Shown here piece after piece: positions 35,303 through 44,278 of a DNA stretch of 54,928 nt. Within the stretch, counting starts at the first letter, position 1. Each line of letters opens with the position of its first letter. A program made the position numbers and the translations under genes. The DNA lies in assembly GCA_934757945.1 (NCBI GenBank), contig CAKVLT010000002.1, positions 1-54,928 on the forward strand, written 5' to 3'. The notes under the pieces were generated by a model. That model worked only from the letters and a program-made list of their open reading frames with translations, was not told where the DNA came from and made no database searches. Source of the DNA: an uncultured Bulleidia sp. (lineage in GTDB: Bacteria; Bacillota_I; Bacilli_A; Erysipelotrichales; Erysipelotrichaceae).

Positions 35303-35651
35303 TGGCTAACCAAATTCCTGTTGCGTTTATACCAGCTTTGATTGGGACGAACTATTGGATTTCTGTAAAATGATAAAGAGGATTGAGCAATGCTAATTTG
35401 CTTAATCCTCTTTTCAGCTTATACCTATGTTTTAATGTTGTTAGTGTTGTGATATGTTGAAGCAGTTTTGATTGTTATATAAGTGAAAGAATTTATAATA
35501 CTGTCGAAATACTTATGTAAAAGATTTAAGAAACTGATGCATTGCTCTATTTTTGTTTTTATTACAAACCCAGTAAGTCAAGATACAATAGGAATTTGGG
35601 TATCCTAAATAATCACAATGCCAGAGAAATCCGGCATTTTCTATCCCCGTC
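35303..35651. other. Intergenic region between the S10 and M28 peptidase genes
   Basis: This A+T-rich gap contains the S10 operon terminator and a minor AATGCC/GGCATT hairpin near 35616-35640. Apparent frames on the minus strand here run out of the M28 gene, have no family resemblance and are treated as chance. Nothing else can be supported. Confidence 0.5.
35375..35414 (+). terminator. Terminator of pepT-S10 operon
   Basis: A 16-bp stem (AAAGAGGATTGAGCAA with TTGCTTAATCCTCTTT, one G-T wobble) and a short loop end in TTTT, 73 bases after the S10 stop codon. Confidence 0.85.
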
Positions 35652-35680
35652 TTGTCTGTATTCTCTGTCCGACGTATAAT
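35652..35680 (+). promoter_or_regulatory. Promoter of the M28 peptidase gene
   Basis: TTGTCT and a perfect TATAAT are 17 bases apart. The expected transcript would start near 35687, which excludes any translation start before 35708. Confidence 0.75.
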
Positions 35681-35707
35681 GCTTGCAAAGAATACAGGAG
35701 AAAATAT

Positions 35708-36967
35708 ATGGAAAAATACAGAGCTTACGAAACTCTTCAGAAACTTGCCTTTGAAAGAGTCAGTGGTACAGACAAAGAACTGGAAGCAGCGCAATTACTT
35801 GTAAAAGAATGTAAGGCAATGGGTGTGGAAGCCCACATTGAATCCTTTGAAATTCCTGCTCCAGAAGTCACAAAAGTATCTTTGGCAATCACCTCCCCTA
35901 CTTTCAAAGAGATATATTGCACAGGACAGGGAAGATCCGGTCAGACACCTGAAGAAGGAATAGAAGCACCATTCCAGTACATCTATAACGGTGAGGACGA
36001 ATACATTGGTAATGTTCAGGGTAAAATTGTCATGACGACAGGCAGTATGACACAGGATCTTCGCAAGAAACTTATAGACAGAGGTGCTCTAGGATACATT
36101 GTCACATGGGGTGGATACTATGATGATGAAATCATGCAGACACAGGTTCCTCACAGATTTATACGTCCTGCAAAGGACGATGCCAGTAATTTTCCTGGTG
36201 TCATGATAAATCTGAATACAGCAAAAAAATTACTGCAGGAAAAACCCAAAACCATCAAAATGGTATTAAGACAAAACGGGGATACCAAAGGGGAATCACG
36301 TAATGTGGTTGCAGAAATCAAAGGATATGAAAAACCGCAGGAAGTAGTTGTATTCTCCGCACATTATGATTCTGTAGAATTCTCAGAAGGCGCCTGGGAT
36401 AATGGCAGTGGTTCTGTAACCATCATGGAAATCTGTCATTACTTTGCCGAAAATCCACCAAAAAGAACTGTCAGATTTGTATGGTGTGGCAGTGAAGAAA
36501 TCGGTCTGATGGGTTCCTGGGCATATTGCAAGCAGCACACAGAAAAATTAAAAAACATTATTCTGAACGTCAACTTTGATATGACAGGTGTATTGATGGC
36601 TAAAAACATGGTCTTCGGTTCCTGTGATAAAGGTATCATTGACTATGCTGTATTCAAAGGAAAGTTACATGGCATTCACTTTGATTCCAAAATGGGATAC
36701 ATGCCAAGTGACTGCACAAGTTTTGCCCTCAATGATGTTCCTGCAATGTCTTTTGGCACAGACTCTCCTAGAGGTGGTGCTGAAATCCACTCCAGAAGAG
36801 ACACCATGGATGTTATGGATAAGGATGAGTTGGAAACCATCGTCAACTTCTGCTGTGAATTCGCTCAAGATGTGGTCAATTCTGTCATCAATCCGATTCC
36901 ATCTGAAATTCCGGAAGAAATTGTCAAAAAGAAAGATGAGACACAGAAAAAATTTGGTCTTTATTAA
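35708..36967 (+). CDS. M28-family zinc peptidase
   Basis: This 419-residue peptidase has an M28 catalytic domain with a PA-like insertion between residues about 100 and 190. Metal ligands and catalytic residues appear in VVFSAHYDSVEFSEGAWDNGSG (His, Asp and bridging Asp), GSEEIGLMGS (catalytic Glu pair) and NVNFDMTG. A late His lies in GGAEIHSRRDT. No signal peptide is present. AGGAG lies 8 bases before the ATG at 35708. A longer frame from 35618 is rejected because it would start upstream of the promoter. Confidence 0.88.
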   Translation: MEKYRAYETLQKLAFERVSGTDKELEAAQLLVKECKAMGVEAHIESFEIPAPEVTKVSLAITSPTFKEIYCTGQGRSGQTPEEGIEAPFQYIYNGEDEYIGNVQGKIVMTTGSMTQDLRKKLIDRGALGYIVTWGGYYDDEIMQTQVPHRFIRPAKDDASNFPGVMINLNTAKKLLQEKPKTIKMVLRQNGDTKGESRNVVAEIKGYEKPQEVVVFSAHYDSVEFSEGAWDNGSGSVTIMEICHYFAENPPKRTVRFVWCGSEEIGLMGSWAYCKQHTEKLKNIILNVNFDMTGVLMAKNMVFGSCDKGIIDYAVFKGKLHGIHFDSKMGYMPSDCTSFALNDVPAMSFGTDSPRGGAEIHSRRDTMDVMDKDELETIVNFCCEFAQDVVNSVINPIPSEIPEEIVKKKDETQKKFGLY

Positions 36968-36996
36968 TCTAAAAAGAAAATCGTCGGATGTGCCAC

Positions 36997-37070
36997 AATA
37001 TAAAATGATCTCCGTAAGTAGTACAGAACGTTGACAGTTCTAATACCTCTTTAGGAGGTCATTTTATATT
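36997..37070. repeat. 74-bp inverted-repeat element
   Basis: Two 17-base arms (36997-37013 and 37054-37070) are inverted copies with one mismatch, AATATAAAATGATCTCC against the complement of GGAGGTCATTTTATATT. Inside lies a small hairpin, AGAAC/GTTCT. It may end the M28 transcript, but there is no U-run, so a miniature mobile-element remnant is also possible. Confidence 0.5.
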
Positions 37071-37101
37071 GGCTTTGCAGCTGTTCTTTTTTTGTTTATG
37101 C

Positions 37102-37140
37102 AAAAAAAAACAGATGAAGCACTCAAAGAATACTTCATCT
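37102..37140 (-). terminator. Terminator of the hydrogenase operon
   Basis: An 8-bp stem (AGATGAAG/CTTCATCT) is followed by G and nine Ts on the minus strand, shortly after the hydA stop codon. Confidence 0.85.
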
Positions 37141-37157
37141 TTCAAATAACTCATTAT

Positions 37158-38885
37158 TTAAATAATATCTGATTCATCCGCAAAGGATGTATGTAACAGT
37201 TTATGCGCCAGTTCTGAGCCAGGTTCTTTCAAGAACTCTTCATACAGTTTCTGCACCGCAACAGAATCACAGGAGATTCTTGCACTCTTGTTATGATCAA
37301 TTGCCTGAATGCCTTTTCTTCTTAACGCAAGAGTTTCTGCATATTTACCCTCTTTGGCTACAGGCTGACCACCACCATTGAGGCATCCTCCAGGACATGC
37401 CATGATTTCTATGAAGTGATATTGTTTTTCACCCTTACGGATACGTTCCATCACCTTACCGGCATTACCTAAACCTGAAGCAATACAAATAGACAGCTCT
37501 TTACCGCCTATCTTTACAATAGCTTCCTTAATACCGTCTTCATAGCCTGTTTCCCAGTTGATATTCCAAGGGGCATCCCCATCCAGCCATACACCAGCTG
37601 TACGAATAGCAGCTTCCATAACACCACCGGTCTGAGCAAAGATATCTGCAGCACCAGTAGATTCTCCTAGAGGAGAATCAAAGGTACCTTCAGGAAGATT
37701 GCGTATATCCAGACCATATCTTTTCACCATGGCAATAAATTCTTTTACAGTCATGGAGTAATCTGTCTGCTGAACACCATCTACCTTATTCTGTTCACGA
37801 GAAATTTCCTTCTTCTTAGCAGTACATGGCATCAAAGATACAACTACCATCTTCTTTGGATCAATGCCATATTTTTCAGCATACCAGGAACGTGCAATGG
37901 AAGAGAACATTTCCTGTGGAGATTTACATGTAGAAGGAAGATCCAGCATATCCGGATATTGTGTTTCAAGATACTTGATCCAACCAGGACAGCAGGAAGT
38001 AATCATCGGCAACTTTCCGCCTGATAACATTCTGTCTACCAGCTCATGTGCTTCTTCCATAATGGTAAGGTCTGCAGAAAAATTGGTATCAAATACTTTA
38101 TCAAATCCCATGTATCTCAAGGCTGTAATCATTTTTCCTGTCACATCTGTTCCAGGCTCCAATCCGAATCCTTCACCAATGGATACACGTACTGCCGGTG
38201 CAGTCTGTACGATACAGAAAGTATCCGGATCTGTCAGTTTCTTTTCTATTTCAGGGGTATCTTCGTACTGCATTAAAGCACCTGTAGGGCAAACCTGTAT
38301 GCACTGACCACAGTTAACACATTTATGGCCTTCTGAAATCACTGTCATGAATCCTCTTTGTGAAGCAGAAATAGCACCTACACCCTGAATTTCCTTACAG
38401 AATGCAGTACATCTGTTACACAGAATACATTTGGAAGGATTTCTTAAAATAGCCCCGAAATGATATTCTTTATTTTCCTGAGATAAAGGCCCTGCAAATT
38501 CCAGGTTGTTATTCACACCAAGTTTTGCGGACAACGCCTGTAATTCACAATCTCCGGATTTTCTGCATGTAAGACATGCATTTGGATGGTTGGATAACAG
38601 CAGTTCCACAATATTCTTTCTTTCCTGTCTTACTTTATATGAGTTAGTCTGAATTTCCATTCCCTCTTCAATATAGGTAGCACAGGCAGGACTCAGATTT
38701 CTTCTTCCTTTTACTTCCACAACACACACTCTGCAGGAAGCAGGACGATGTACGAAGTTACAGTCATCTTTCTTTAAAAAACATAATGTAGGAATATCAA
38801 TGCCATGTTTTCTGGCAACATCCAGAATTGTCATAGAAGAATCTTCCTGCATGACAATTCCATTCATTGTAATAGTCTTTAACAT
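37158..38885 (-). CDS. hydA: [FeFe] hydrogenase catalytic subunit HydA
   Basis: This 575-residue protein is the H2-producing subunit of an NADH/ferredoxin bifurcating complex. N-terminal Cys residues (PASCRVC, SPAC) form a [2Fe-2S] domain, HPNACLTCRKSGDC the His-Cys cluster, and CILCNRCTAFC and CVNCGQCIQVC two [4Fe-4S] clusters. The H-cluster motifs follow: L1 TSCCPGW, L2 MPCTAKKKE and L3 ACPGGCLNGGG. All ligands are present. It lies 14 bases after the NuoF-like gene, matching known hndACD/hydCBA operons. No HydEFG maturation genes are in this window. Confidence 0.94.
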   Translation of the reverse strand: MLKTITMNGIVMQEDSSMTILDVARKHGIDIPTLCFLKKDDCNFVHRPASCRVCVVEVKGRRNLSPACATYIEEGMEIQTNSYKVRQERKNIVELLLSNHPNACLTCRKSGDCELQALSAKLGVNNNLEFAGPLSQENKEYHFGAILRNPSKCILCNRCTAFCKEIQGVGAISASQRGFMTVISEGHKCVNCGQCIQVCPTGALMQYEDTPEIEKKLTDPDTFCIVQTAPAVRVSIGEGFGLEPGTDVTGKMITALRYMGFDKVFDTNFSADLTIMEEAHELVDRMLSGGKLPMITSCCPGWIKYLETQYPDMLDLPSTCKSPQEMFSSIARSWYAEKYGIDPKKMVVVSLMPCTAKKKEISREQNKVDGVQQTDYSMTVKEFIAMVKRYGLDIRNLPEGTFDSPLGESTGAADIFAQTGGVMEAAIRTAGVWLDGDAPWNINWETGYEDGIKEAIVKIGGKELSICIASGLGNAGKVMERIRKGEKQYHFIEIMACPGGCLNGGGQPVAKEGKYAETLALRRKGIQAIDHNKSARISCDSVAVQKLYEEFLKEPGSELAHKLLHTSFADESDII

Positions 38886-38899
38886 AACATTCTCCCTTC

Positions 38900-40795
38900 T
38901 TACTTTTGAATAGCCTTCGGCTTAGCCGGGCAGACATTCAGACAGCTTCCACAGCGTACACACTTTGAGGTGTCAATTTCATATGCCATCAGTCTGGAAT
39001 TCTTTCCAGGCTCATTGCTCTTGGAAATTGCCTCTACAGGACAGTTACGTGCACACATTCCACATCCCAGGCACATCGACTTATCAATGTGGAAAGAGAC
39101 CAGATTACGGCAAGAACCTGCAGGACACTTCTTATCCACTACATGAGCTACATATTCTTCACGGAAATTATGCAATGTGGAAAGAACAGGATTAGGAGCA
39201 GTCTGTCCCAAAGCACAAAGGGATGCATCTTTAATGGTCACAGCCAACCTTTCCAGTCTGTCCAGATCTTCCAGTGTACCGTTGCCTTCCGTAATTCTGT
39301 TCAGAATTTCCAGCATACGTTTATTACCTATACGACATGGTGTACACTTTCCGCAAGATTCTTCGACTGTAAATTCCAGATAGAATCGTGCAATATCTAC
39401 AGCACAGTCATCTTCATCCAGAACAATCATTCCTCCAGATCCCATCATGGAGCCCCTCTTAACGAGGTTATCATAATCAATAGGTGTATCCAGATCCTTT
39501 TCTGTCAGACAGCCTCCAGATGGACCACCTGTCTGTACAGCTTTAAACTTTCTGCCATTTTTAATACCACCACCGATATCATAAATAATTTCACGCAGTG
39601 TCGTTCCCATAGGCACTTCTACAAGACCCACATTATTCACTTTACCTGCAAGCGCAAACACCTTTGTGCCGGCAGATTGTTCTGTACCGATACAGGCAAA
39701 CTTTTCCCATCCATCCAGAATAATAGAGGGTACATTAGCCCATGTTTCAACATTATTCACATTGGTTGGCTTACCGTTCAAGCCCTTTACAGCAGGGAAC
39801 GGAGGTTTCAATGTAGGTTCTCCACGATGCCCTTCAATAGAATGAATTAAAGCAGTTTCTTCACCGCATACAAACGCTCCTGCACCATAACGGATATAGA
39901 TATGGAAACTGAAGTCTGTTCCAAGAATATGGTCGCCAAGACATCCGTATTCTTCCGCTTCCTTAATCGCAAGACGTAATCTTCTGATAGCTAAAGGATA
40001 CTCTGCACGAATATAGATTTCACCTTCATTGGCACCAATGGCATACCCTGCAATGGCCATAGCTTCCAAAACGGAATGTGGATCACCTTCCAGAATGGAA
40101 CGATCCATAAATGCACCTGGATCTCCTTCATCTGCATTACAAATGATATATTTTTTATCGGAGTAACTCTCTTTGGCAAAACTCCATTTTTTACCCGTAG
40201 GGAAACCTGCTCCACCTCTTCCTCTTAATCCGGAACGTGTCACTTCTCTTATCACATCATCCTGACTCATCTCATATAAAGCCTTTGCCAGAGCCTGATA
40301 CCCTCTTGTAGCAATACAGTCTTCAAAGCTTTCAGGGTTGATAAAACCTGCTTTATGCAATGCCACTCTGTGTTGCTTTCCATAGAAAGGAATATCATTC
40401 TGATGTGTGGCATGGCCATCATCTGCAGTTTTGTACAGAAGATCTTCCACTACCGTGTCATGCTCAATGGCGTCAATGATTCTATCCGCATCTTCTTTAT
40501 GTACATGCACATAGAAAATTTCATCCGGATAAATTTTCACAATCGGACCTCTTGCACAGAATCCGAAACATCCTGTAATTTCCGCATGCATGTGATCTTC
40601 AAGATGTCTTTCAACAATAATTCTGTTGAGTTCATCCACAATTAAAAGAGAATCCTGAGAAGCGCATCCTGTACAGGAACAGACAGAAATCGTTCTTTTT
40701 TCTATTTTTACACCTTCTGTTTTTTCCTGCGCAATGTGTTTTACCTGTTCATATAAATGCAGCAGATCTTCTCTGCTGTTCAGTCTTGTGCTCAT
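38900..40795 (-). CDS. hydB: NuoF-like hydrogenase subunit (HydB/HndC type)
   Basis: This 631-residue flavoprotein handles NAD(H) and is the presumed bifurcating core. It has an N-terminal thioredoxin-like [2Fe-2S] region (CSCTGCASQ, CFGFCARGP), the NAD(H) loop GRGGAGFPTGKKW, the FMN site RYGAGAFVCGEETAL, an SLBB domain, and cluster motif ESCGKCTPCRIG. Two C-terminal [4Fe-4S] sets (CLGCGMCARNC, CVRCGSCLNVC) make it longer than plain NuoF and typical of HydB/HndC. Its ATG overlaps the preceding stop (ATGA). Confidence 0.93.
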   Translation of the reverse strand: MSTRLNSREDLLHLYEQVKHIAQEKTEGVKIEKRTISVCSCTGCASQDSLLIVDELNRIIVERHLEDHMHAEITGCFGFCARGPIVKIYPDEIFYVHVHKEDADRIIDAIEHDTVVEDLLYKTADDGHATHQNDIPFYGKQHRVALHKAGFINPESFEDCIATRGYQALAKALYEMSQDDVIREVTRSGLRGRGGAGFPTGKKWSFAKESYSDKKYIICNADEGDPGAFMDRSILEGDPHSVLEAMAIAGYAIGANEGEIYIRAEYPLAIRRLRLAIKEAEEYGCLGDHILGTDFSFHIYIRYGAGAFVCGEETALIHSIEGHRGEPTLKPPFPAVKGLNGKPTNVNNVETWANVPSIILDGWEKFACIGTEQSAGTKVFALAGKVNNVGLVEVPMGTTLREIIYDIGGGIKNGRKFKAVQTGGPSGGCLTEKDLDTPIDYDNLVKRGSMMGSGGMIVLDEDDCAVDIARFYLEFTVEESCGKCTPCRIGNKRMLEILNRITEGNGTLEDLDRLERLAVTIKDASLCALGQTAPNPVLSTLHNFREEYVAHVVDKKCPAGSCRNLVSFHIDKSMCLGCGMCARNCPVEAISKSNEPGKNSRLMAYEIDTSKCVRCGSCLNVCPAKPKAIQK

Positions 40796-41277
40796 ACTTC
40801 ATCTCCCTTCTGCCTATAGGAATCCAGGATTCCAGGTACATCTTTAGCAGTAATATTGCCATAGGTCTTCCCATTGACCTGCATAACCGGTGCCAGCGCA
40901 CAGGCGCCTACACATCTGAGTGTAGTAATTGTAAATCTGCCATCTGGTGTGGTTTCTCCATTATGAATTCCAAGATGTTTCTCACAGGCTTCCAGTAATT
41001 TACCGGAGCCTTTGACAAAACATGCTGTTCCAAGACAGATGGAAATGACATTTTCCCCTTTTGGTTTCATGGTAAAAAACGAATAAAAAGTCACTACCCC
41101 ATACACCTGGGACACATTTACTCCAATTCTGTCCGCAATGTGTTTTTGAACTTTCATAGGAAGATACCCGAAAATTCCCTGTGCTGTATGCAGGATGGCA
41201 ATCATTTCTGCAGGACTGTTACCAACAGAATCCATGAAAGCATCAAGTTCAGCAAACATTTCTTCATTTGTTCTCAT
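40792..41277 (-). CDS. hydC: NuoE-like hydrogenase subunit (HydC/HndA type)
   Basis: This 161-residue thioredoxin-fold [2Fe-2S] protein passes electrons within the bifurcating hydrogenase. The four Cys ligands fall in CLGTACFVKG and LRCVGACALAP, the spacing of NuoE/HndA. The N-terminal helices (AEMIAILHTAQGIFGYLP) are also typical. It leads the unit hydC-hydB-hydA, 110 bases after the phosphatase gene. That gap holds an operator-like repeat and a terminator-like hairpin. Confidence 0.93.
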   Translation of the reverse strand: MRTNEEMFAELDAFMDSVGNSPAEMIAILHTAQGIFGYLPMKVQKHIADRIGVNVSQVYGVVTFYSFFTMKPKGENVISICLGTACFVKGSGKLLEACEKHLGIHNGETTPDGRFTITTLRCVGACALAPVMQVNGKTYGNITAKDVPGILDSYRQKGDEV

Positions 41278-41306
41278 ATTGTCCTCTCATTAAACAAAAA
41301 TTGTAA

Positions 41307-41347
41307 TTAAAAAAAATTCATATTGATGCACAGCATCTCTATGAATT
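41307..41347 (-). terminator. Terminator between phosphatase and hydrogenase genes
   Basis: On the minus strand AATTCATA pairs with TATGAATT and an inner GATGC/GCATC pairs around TGT, followed by eight Ts. It would stop transcripts coming from hydS and the phosphatase gene. The -10 box of the downstream unit sits directly against its upstream edge. Confidence 0.7.
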
Positions 41348-41348
41348 C

Positions 41349-41368
41349 ATTTTAGCAATTTGGGCTAA
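41349..41368 (-). promoter_or_regulatory. Hydrogenase promoter with operator TTAGC-N7-GCTAA
   Basis: On the minus strand the inverted repeat TTAGCCCAAATTGCTAA (41352-41368) runs into the extended -10 sequence TGCTAAAAT (-10 box 41349-41354). A near-identical site precedes hydS at 44282-44298. The -35 region is weak, which suggests regulated use. Confidence 0.6.
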
Positions 41369-41387
41369 CATTTGAAAGGGCTTTCAT

Positions 41388-42560
41388 TTAAAATACTGAC
41401 AATCTGACATTTTTACCCATCTTCTGAAGACTGTCTTTCAATGCACTCACAATATTCATCTTCAGATTGAAACTTACCTCAAGATCAGGGTTCTGGTGAG
41501 CTGGATTGATAGCTGTGCCGACAAAGATATGAATATCCGTTGCTTCAGTAAATAACAGTCTTGCTATCAAAGAGGCACCATCATGACCATCCGCCCACTC
41601 TTCATAGCGTTCATCCTTTTGTACATGATCTTTTGCATATTCACTGACACGGTTCATCGTCACTACACCTTCTGTTACAAGGTCAGTACCCTCAATTTCA
41701 GAAATAGGAGGAATCCCGTTAGAAGATATTTTTCCTGAAGGTATCACTTCGGTATCCAGATATCTTGCGACCATGCGTGAAGTACTTCCGCCACTGACAA
41801 TATGCATCCCTTCTTCTTCAAAGAACAGATGAATCATCTTTTCTGTATCTTCCATCTTTTTTGGAGGTCCAAAGAGTATATTGACTTGTTTTCTTTTTCT
41901 TACGGAAAGGACAAGCCCTGTCGCATCATCCGCCGGGCGATACTCATACAGTCTGTTACATTCCTCCACAAGTAATGACGCAAGGATTCTTGCGTCATAC
42001 CCTGCAAAACTGAGACATTGCATATACTCTGCGATATCTGCGGGTTTCCAGGCCAGGTTGTAACTGTTACCAGGCCCTGCATATGGGCATCCATCACTCA
42101 TGGATACAAACATATCCCCTTCCTGTAAAATCAGTTCAGAGCTATAAATAGTTTTATCTTCCATCTTCAGTTCTTGTTTTGCATAGTCATAGATTTCTCC
42201 ATCTCTTATCAGAATGACGGAAGGATTATCATACTGCACCATATGCAAGGTTTTTCCATCACTGACATGAAGAATGGTAAATGTAGAATACGCCACATTT
42301 TTATCTTTCATTACCGGTAAAGTAGAAGCTATGGTACTGACACACTCTTTCAGAGGAAGTCCTTCCGCTATCATAGTGGAAATAATCTTCGAAGTTAACG
42401 TAGATAAGATAGAAGCTCTTACTCCGGAGCCAAGTCCATCAGCCACTACAGCTGTCAGATTTCCTTTATGATCATTAATAACATCAACGTGATCTCCACA
42501 CAGTTCTTCACCTGCGTGCCTGATGGATTTCCAGCCAATATCCAGAAAATACTCACTCAT
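41388..42560 (-). CDS. SpoIIE/PP2C-type phosphatase of the hydrogenase locus
   Basis: This 390-residue protein is a serine phosphatase of the SpoIIE/PP2C class. Metal-binding motifs are visible: GEELCGDHVDVI, VADGLGSG and VSMSDGCPY, with a C-terminal extension of about 170 residues of unknown fold. It overlaps the HydS-like gene by 8 bases, so the two are made together. In clostridial genomes a PP2C-like gene often sits beside group C (sensory) [FeFe] hydrogenases, where it is presumed to relay the H2 or redox signal by dephosphorylation. The target here is unknown. Confidence 0.87.
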   Translation of the reverse strand: MSEYFLDIGWKSIRHAGEELCGDHVDVINDHKGNLTAVVADGLGSGVRASILSTLTSKIISTMIAEGLPLKECVSTIASTLPVMKDKNVAYSTFTILHVSDGKTLHMVQYDNPSVILIRDGEIYDYAKQELKMEDKTIYSSELILQEGDMFVSMSDGCPYAGPGNSYNLAWKPADIAEYMQCLSFAGYDARILASLLVEECNRLYEYRPADDATGLVLSVRKRKQVNILFGPPKKMEDTEKMIHLFFEEEGMHIVSGGSTSRMVARYLDTEVIPSGKISSNGIPPISEIEGTDLVTEGVVTMNRVSEYAKDHVQKDERYEEWADGHDGASLIARLLFTEATDIHIFVGTAINPAHQNPDLEVSFNLKMNIVSALKDSLQKMGKNVRLSVF

Positions 42561-44232
42561 CGGAAATAGACTCCTTCAGTTTCGTTAAAGCTATCTTTGT
42601 CTCTGCAGTAGTTTCACCAAGCAAAGAGGCTATTTCCTGAACTATGCGCATCTGCTTTTCTACAATATGATCTGCCACTTCTGCTGTTCTTGCAATTACT
42701 TCCACACGTTTTTCTCTTTCTTTCACCTCTTCTGTCACATCCTTCATCATACAGATCAACAGATGGCTGGTTGTATCATAAGAGACGGTCGTTTCCACAT
42801 AAATATGATAGGCAGAAAGATACTGCATCTTTTCATAGATGTTCTCTTTCCCTGAAAGAACTTCCACAAACAGTTCTGGGTCAAGTATTTTTGTGACACT
42901 TTCACCAAGAATATCTGCTTCATGATGTATATGAAACAGTTTTTTAGCAACAGGATTAATACGTTGTACTTCCATACTTTCATTTAAGACAAGAATGGCA
43001 TTCAAAGAATGATCTGTAATAATATCTGTCATGGTTTCTGCCTGTTTTCTTAAATATGGAAAGCACATGGTAATTTCTGCTTTTCCCTGATATACAGCTA
43101 TGGCTTTGGCTCTGCAGGAATCATACCCACAGGCACCACAGTTTAATTCCTCTGCCGATGTCTTTTTACCCATTTTCAACAATATCTGCTGAATCTGTTC
43201 TTCCTTTGGAACAATGGAAGAATAGTGCAAATTTTCAAATGTCTTCAACATATCCTTTTCTTCAGGTTGTTCAACGGTATAGTCTTTCTTACCTGCATAT
43301 CTTTCAATCAGCAGATTTCTTTCCAGTAATTTCTCATTTCTCATTTCCATCAGCGGTCCGCCTATGCAACTTCCCTTACAGGCAGACATTTCTATAAAGC
43401 AATGATGAATCTTTCCTTTGCGTATATTTTCCAGATAGTCCATACATTGTTGTGTACCATCAACTGAAAGATATACATAGTCCGCATTCTCTTTACACAT
43501 GGTTTTCAAAATACCACCTGCTTCAGGAAAAAGTCTTGTATGGGAATTTTCACATACATCAAATTCCTGTGGAATTTCCACATTCTTTTCATTCAGCCAG
43601 TCCTGTAATTCATTAAATGTCAGGACCGCATCCACTGCTTCAGGATATCTCTCCGCTTCATCTTTTTTAGAAATACATGGGCCGATAAATACAGTTTTAC
43701 ATCCTGGGTGTGCTTCTTTCAGCCGTTTACAATGGGCATACATCGGAGATACCACCGGAGCAAGATATTCCATAAGATCCGGATAATACTTCTGTATCAG
43801 CAGATTTACAGAATGACAGCAGGAAGAAATCAGAACATCTCTGCCTCCTTCTTCAAGTAACTGCTCATATTCCGTTTTTACCATCTGTGCACCTTCTGCT
43901 GTTTCTTCACACCCTGCAAATCCCAGCAGGTGCATTGATGTTTGCATAGCTTGTATCCCCGCATGAAAATATGCAGCAAAAGAAGGAGCCATGGACACAT
44001 AGACTTCTTCACCATTCATCAAAAACTGTTTCACTCTGTCCACTTCGGAATAAATCCATTTGGCATTCTGTGGACACGTCACAAAGCATTCTCCGCAATA
44101 AATACATGCATCAGGAATGATATGTGCCTGTCCGCCTGAAAACCGTATTGCCTTTACAGGACAATGCCGGATGCACTTATAACAATTGGTACAGTTTGCC
44201 TTCTTCAATCGTATAAACTCTGTAGCACTCAT
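42553..44232 (-). CDS. hydS: Putative sensory [FeFe] hydrogenase with PAS domain (HydS-like)
   Basis: This 559-residue protein has two N-terminal [4Fe-4S] motifs (CTNCYKCIRHC, CIYCGECFVTC) and an H-cluster domain with L1 SSCCH (136-140), L2 GPCISKK (184-190) and L3 ACKGSCIGG (284-292). A further Fe-S domain uses Cys365, 368, 373 and 390. A PAS domain spans about 400-510, and the tail is a coiled coil. The altered L1 and the PAS end match group C sensory hydrogenases rather than bulk H2 producers. It lacks a histidine-kinase domain; the overlapping phosphatase gene is the likely output. Confidence 0.88.
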   Translation of the reverse strand: MSATEFIRLKKANCTNCYKCIRHCPVKAIRFSGGQAHIIPDACIYCGECFVTCPQNAKWIYSEVDRVKQFLMNGEEVYVSMAPSFAAYFHAGIQAMQTSMHLLGFAGCEETAEGAQMVKTEYEQLLEEGGRDVLISSCCHSVNLLIQKYYPDLMEYLAPVVSPMYAHCKRLKEAHPGCKTVFIGPCISKKDEAERYPEAVDAVLTFNELQDWLNEKNVEIPQEFDVCENSHTRLFPEAGGILKTMCKENADYVYLSVDGTQQCMDYLENIRKGKIHHCFIEMSACKGSCIGGPLMEMRNEKLLERNLLIERYAGKKDYTVEQPEEKDMLKTFENLHYSSIVPKEEQIQQILLKMGKKTSAEELNCGACGYDSCRAKAIAVYQGKAEITMCFPYLRKQAETMTDIITDHSLNAILVLNESMEVQRINPVAKKLFHIHHEADILGESVTKILDPELFVEVLSGKENIYEKMQYLSAYHIYVETTVSYDTTSHLLICMMKDVTEEVKEREKRVEVIARTAEVADHIVEKQMRIVQEIASLLGETTAETKIALTKLKESISDE

Positions 44233-44278
44233 AACAGCCTCGCTTATTGTATATGTTCAACTATTTTATATTGTTTTC

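Noticed and set aside
35513..35794. Minus-strand frame across the gap before the M28 peptidase, considered as a transposase remnant
   Set aside because: Half of it is antisense to the M28 gene and no transposase motif or terminal repeats can be seen.
39089..39850. A 253-residue plus-strand open frame inside the NuoF-like gene
   Set aside because: It is long, but antisense to a clearly conserved flavoprotein, with skewed His/Thr/Cys composition and no recognisable domain. It is a shadow of the real gene.
42553..44232. Calling the PAS-containing hydrogenase a second H2-producing enzyme
   Set aside because: L1 is SSCCH instead of TSCCP, a PAS domain is attached, and its partner gene is a phosphatase, all pointing to a sensory role.
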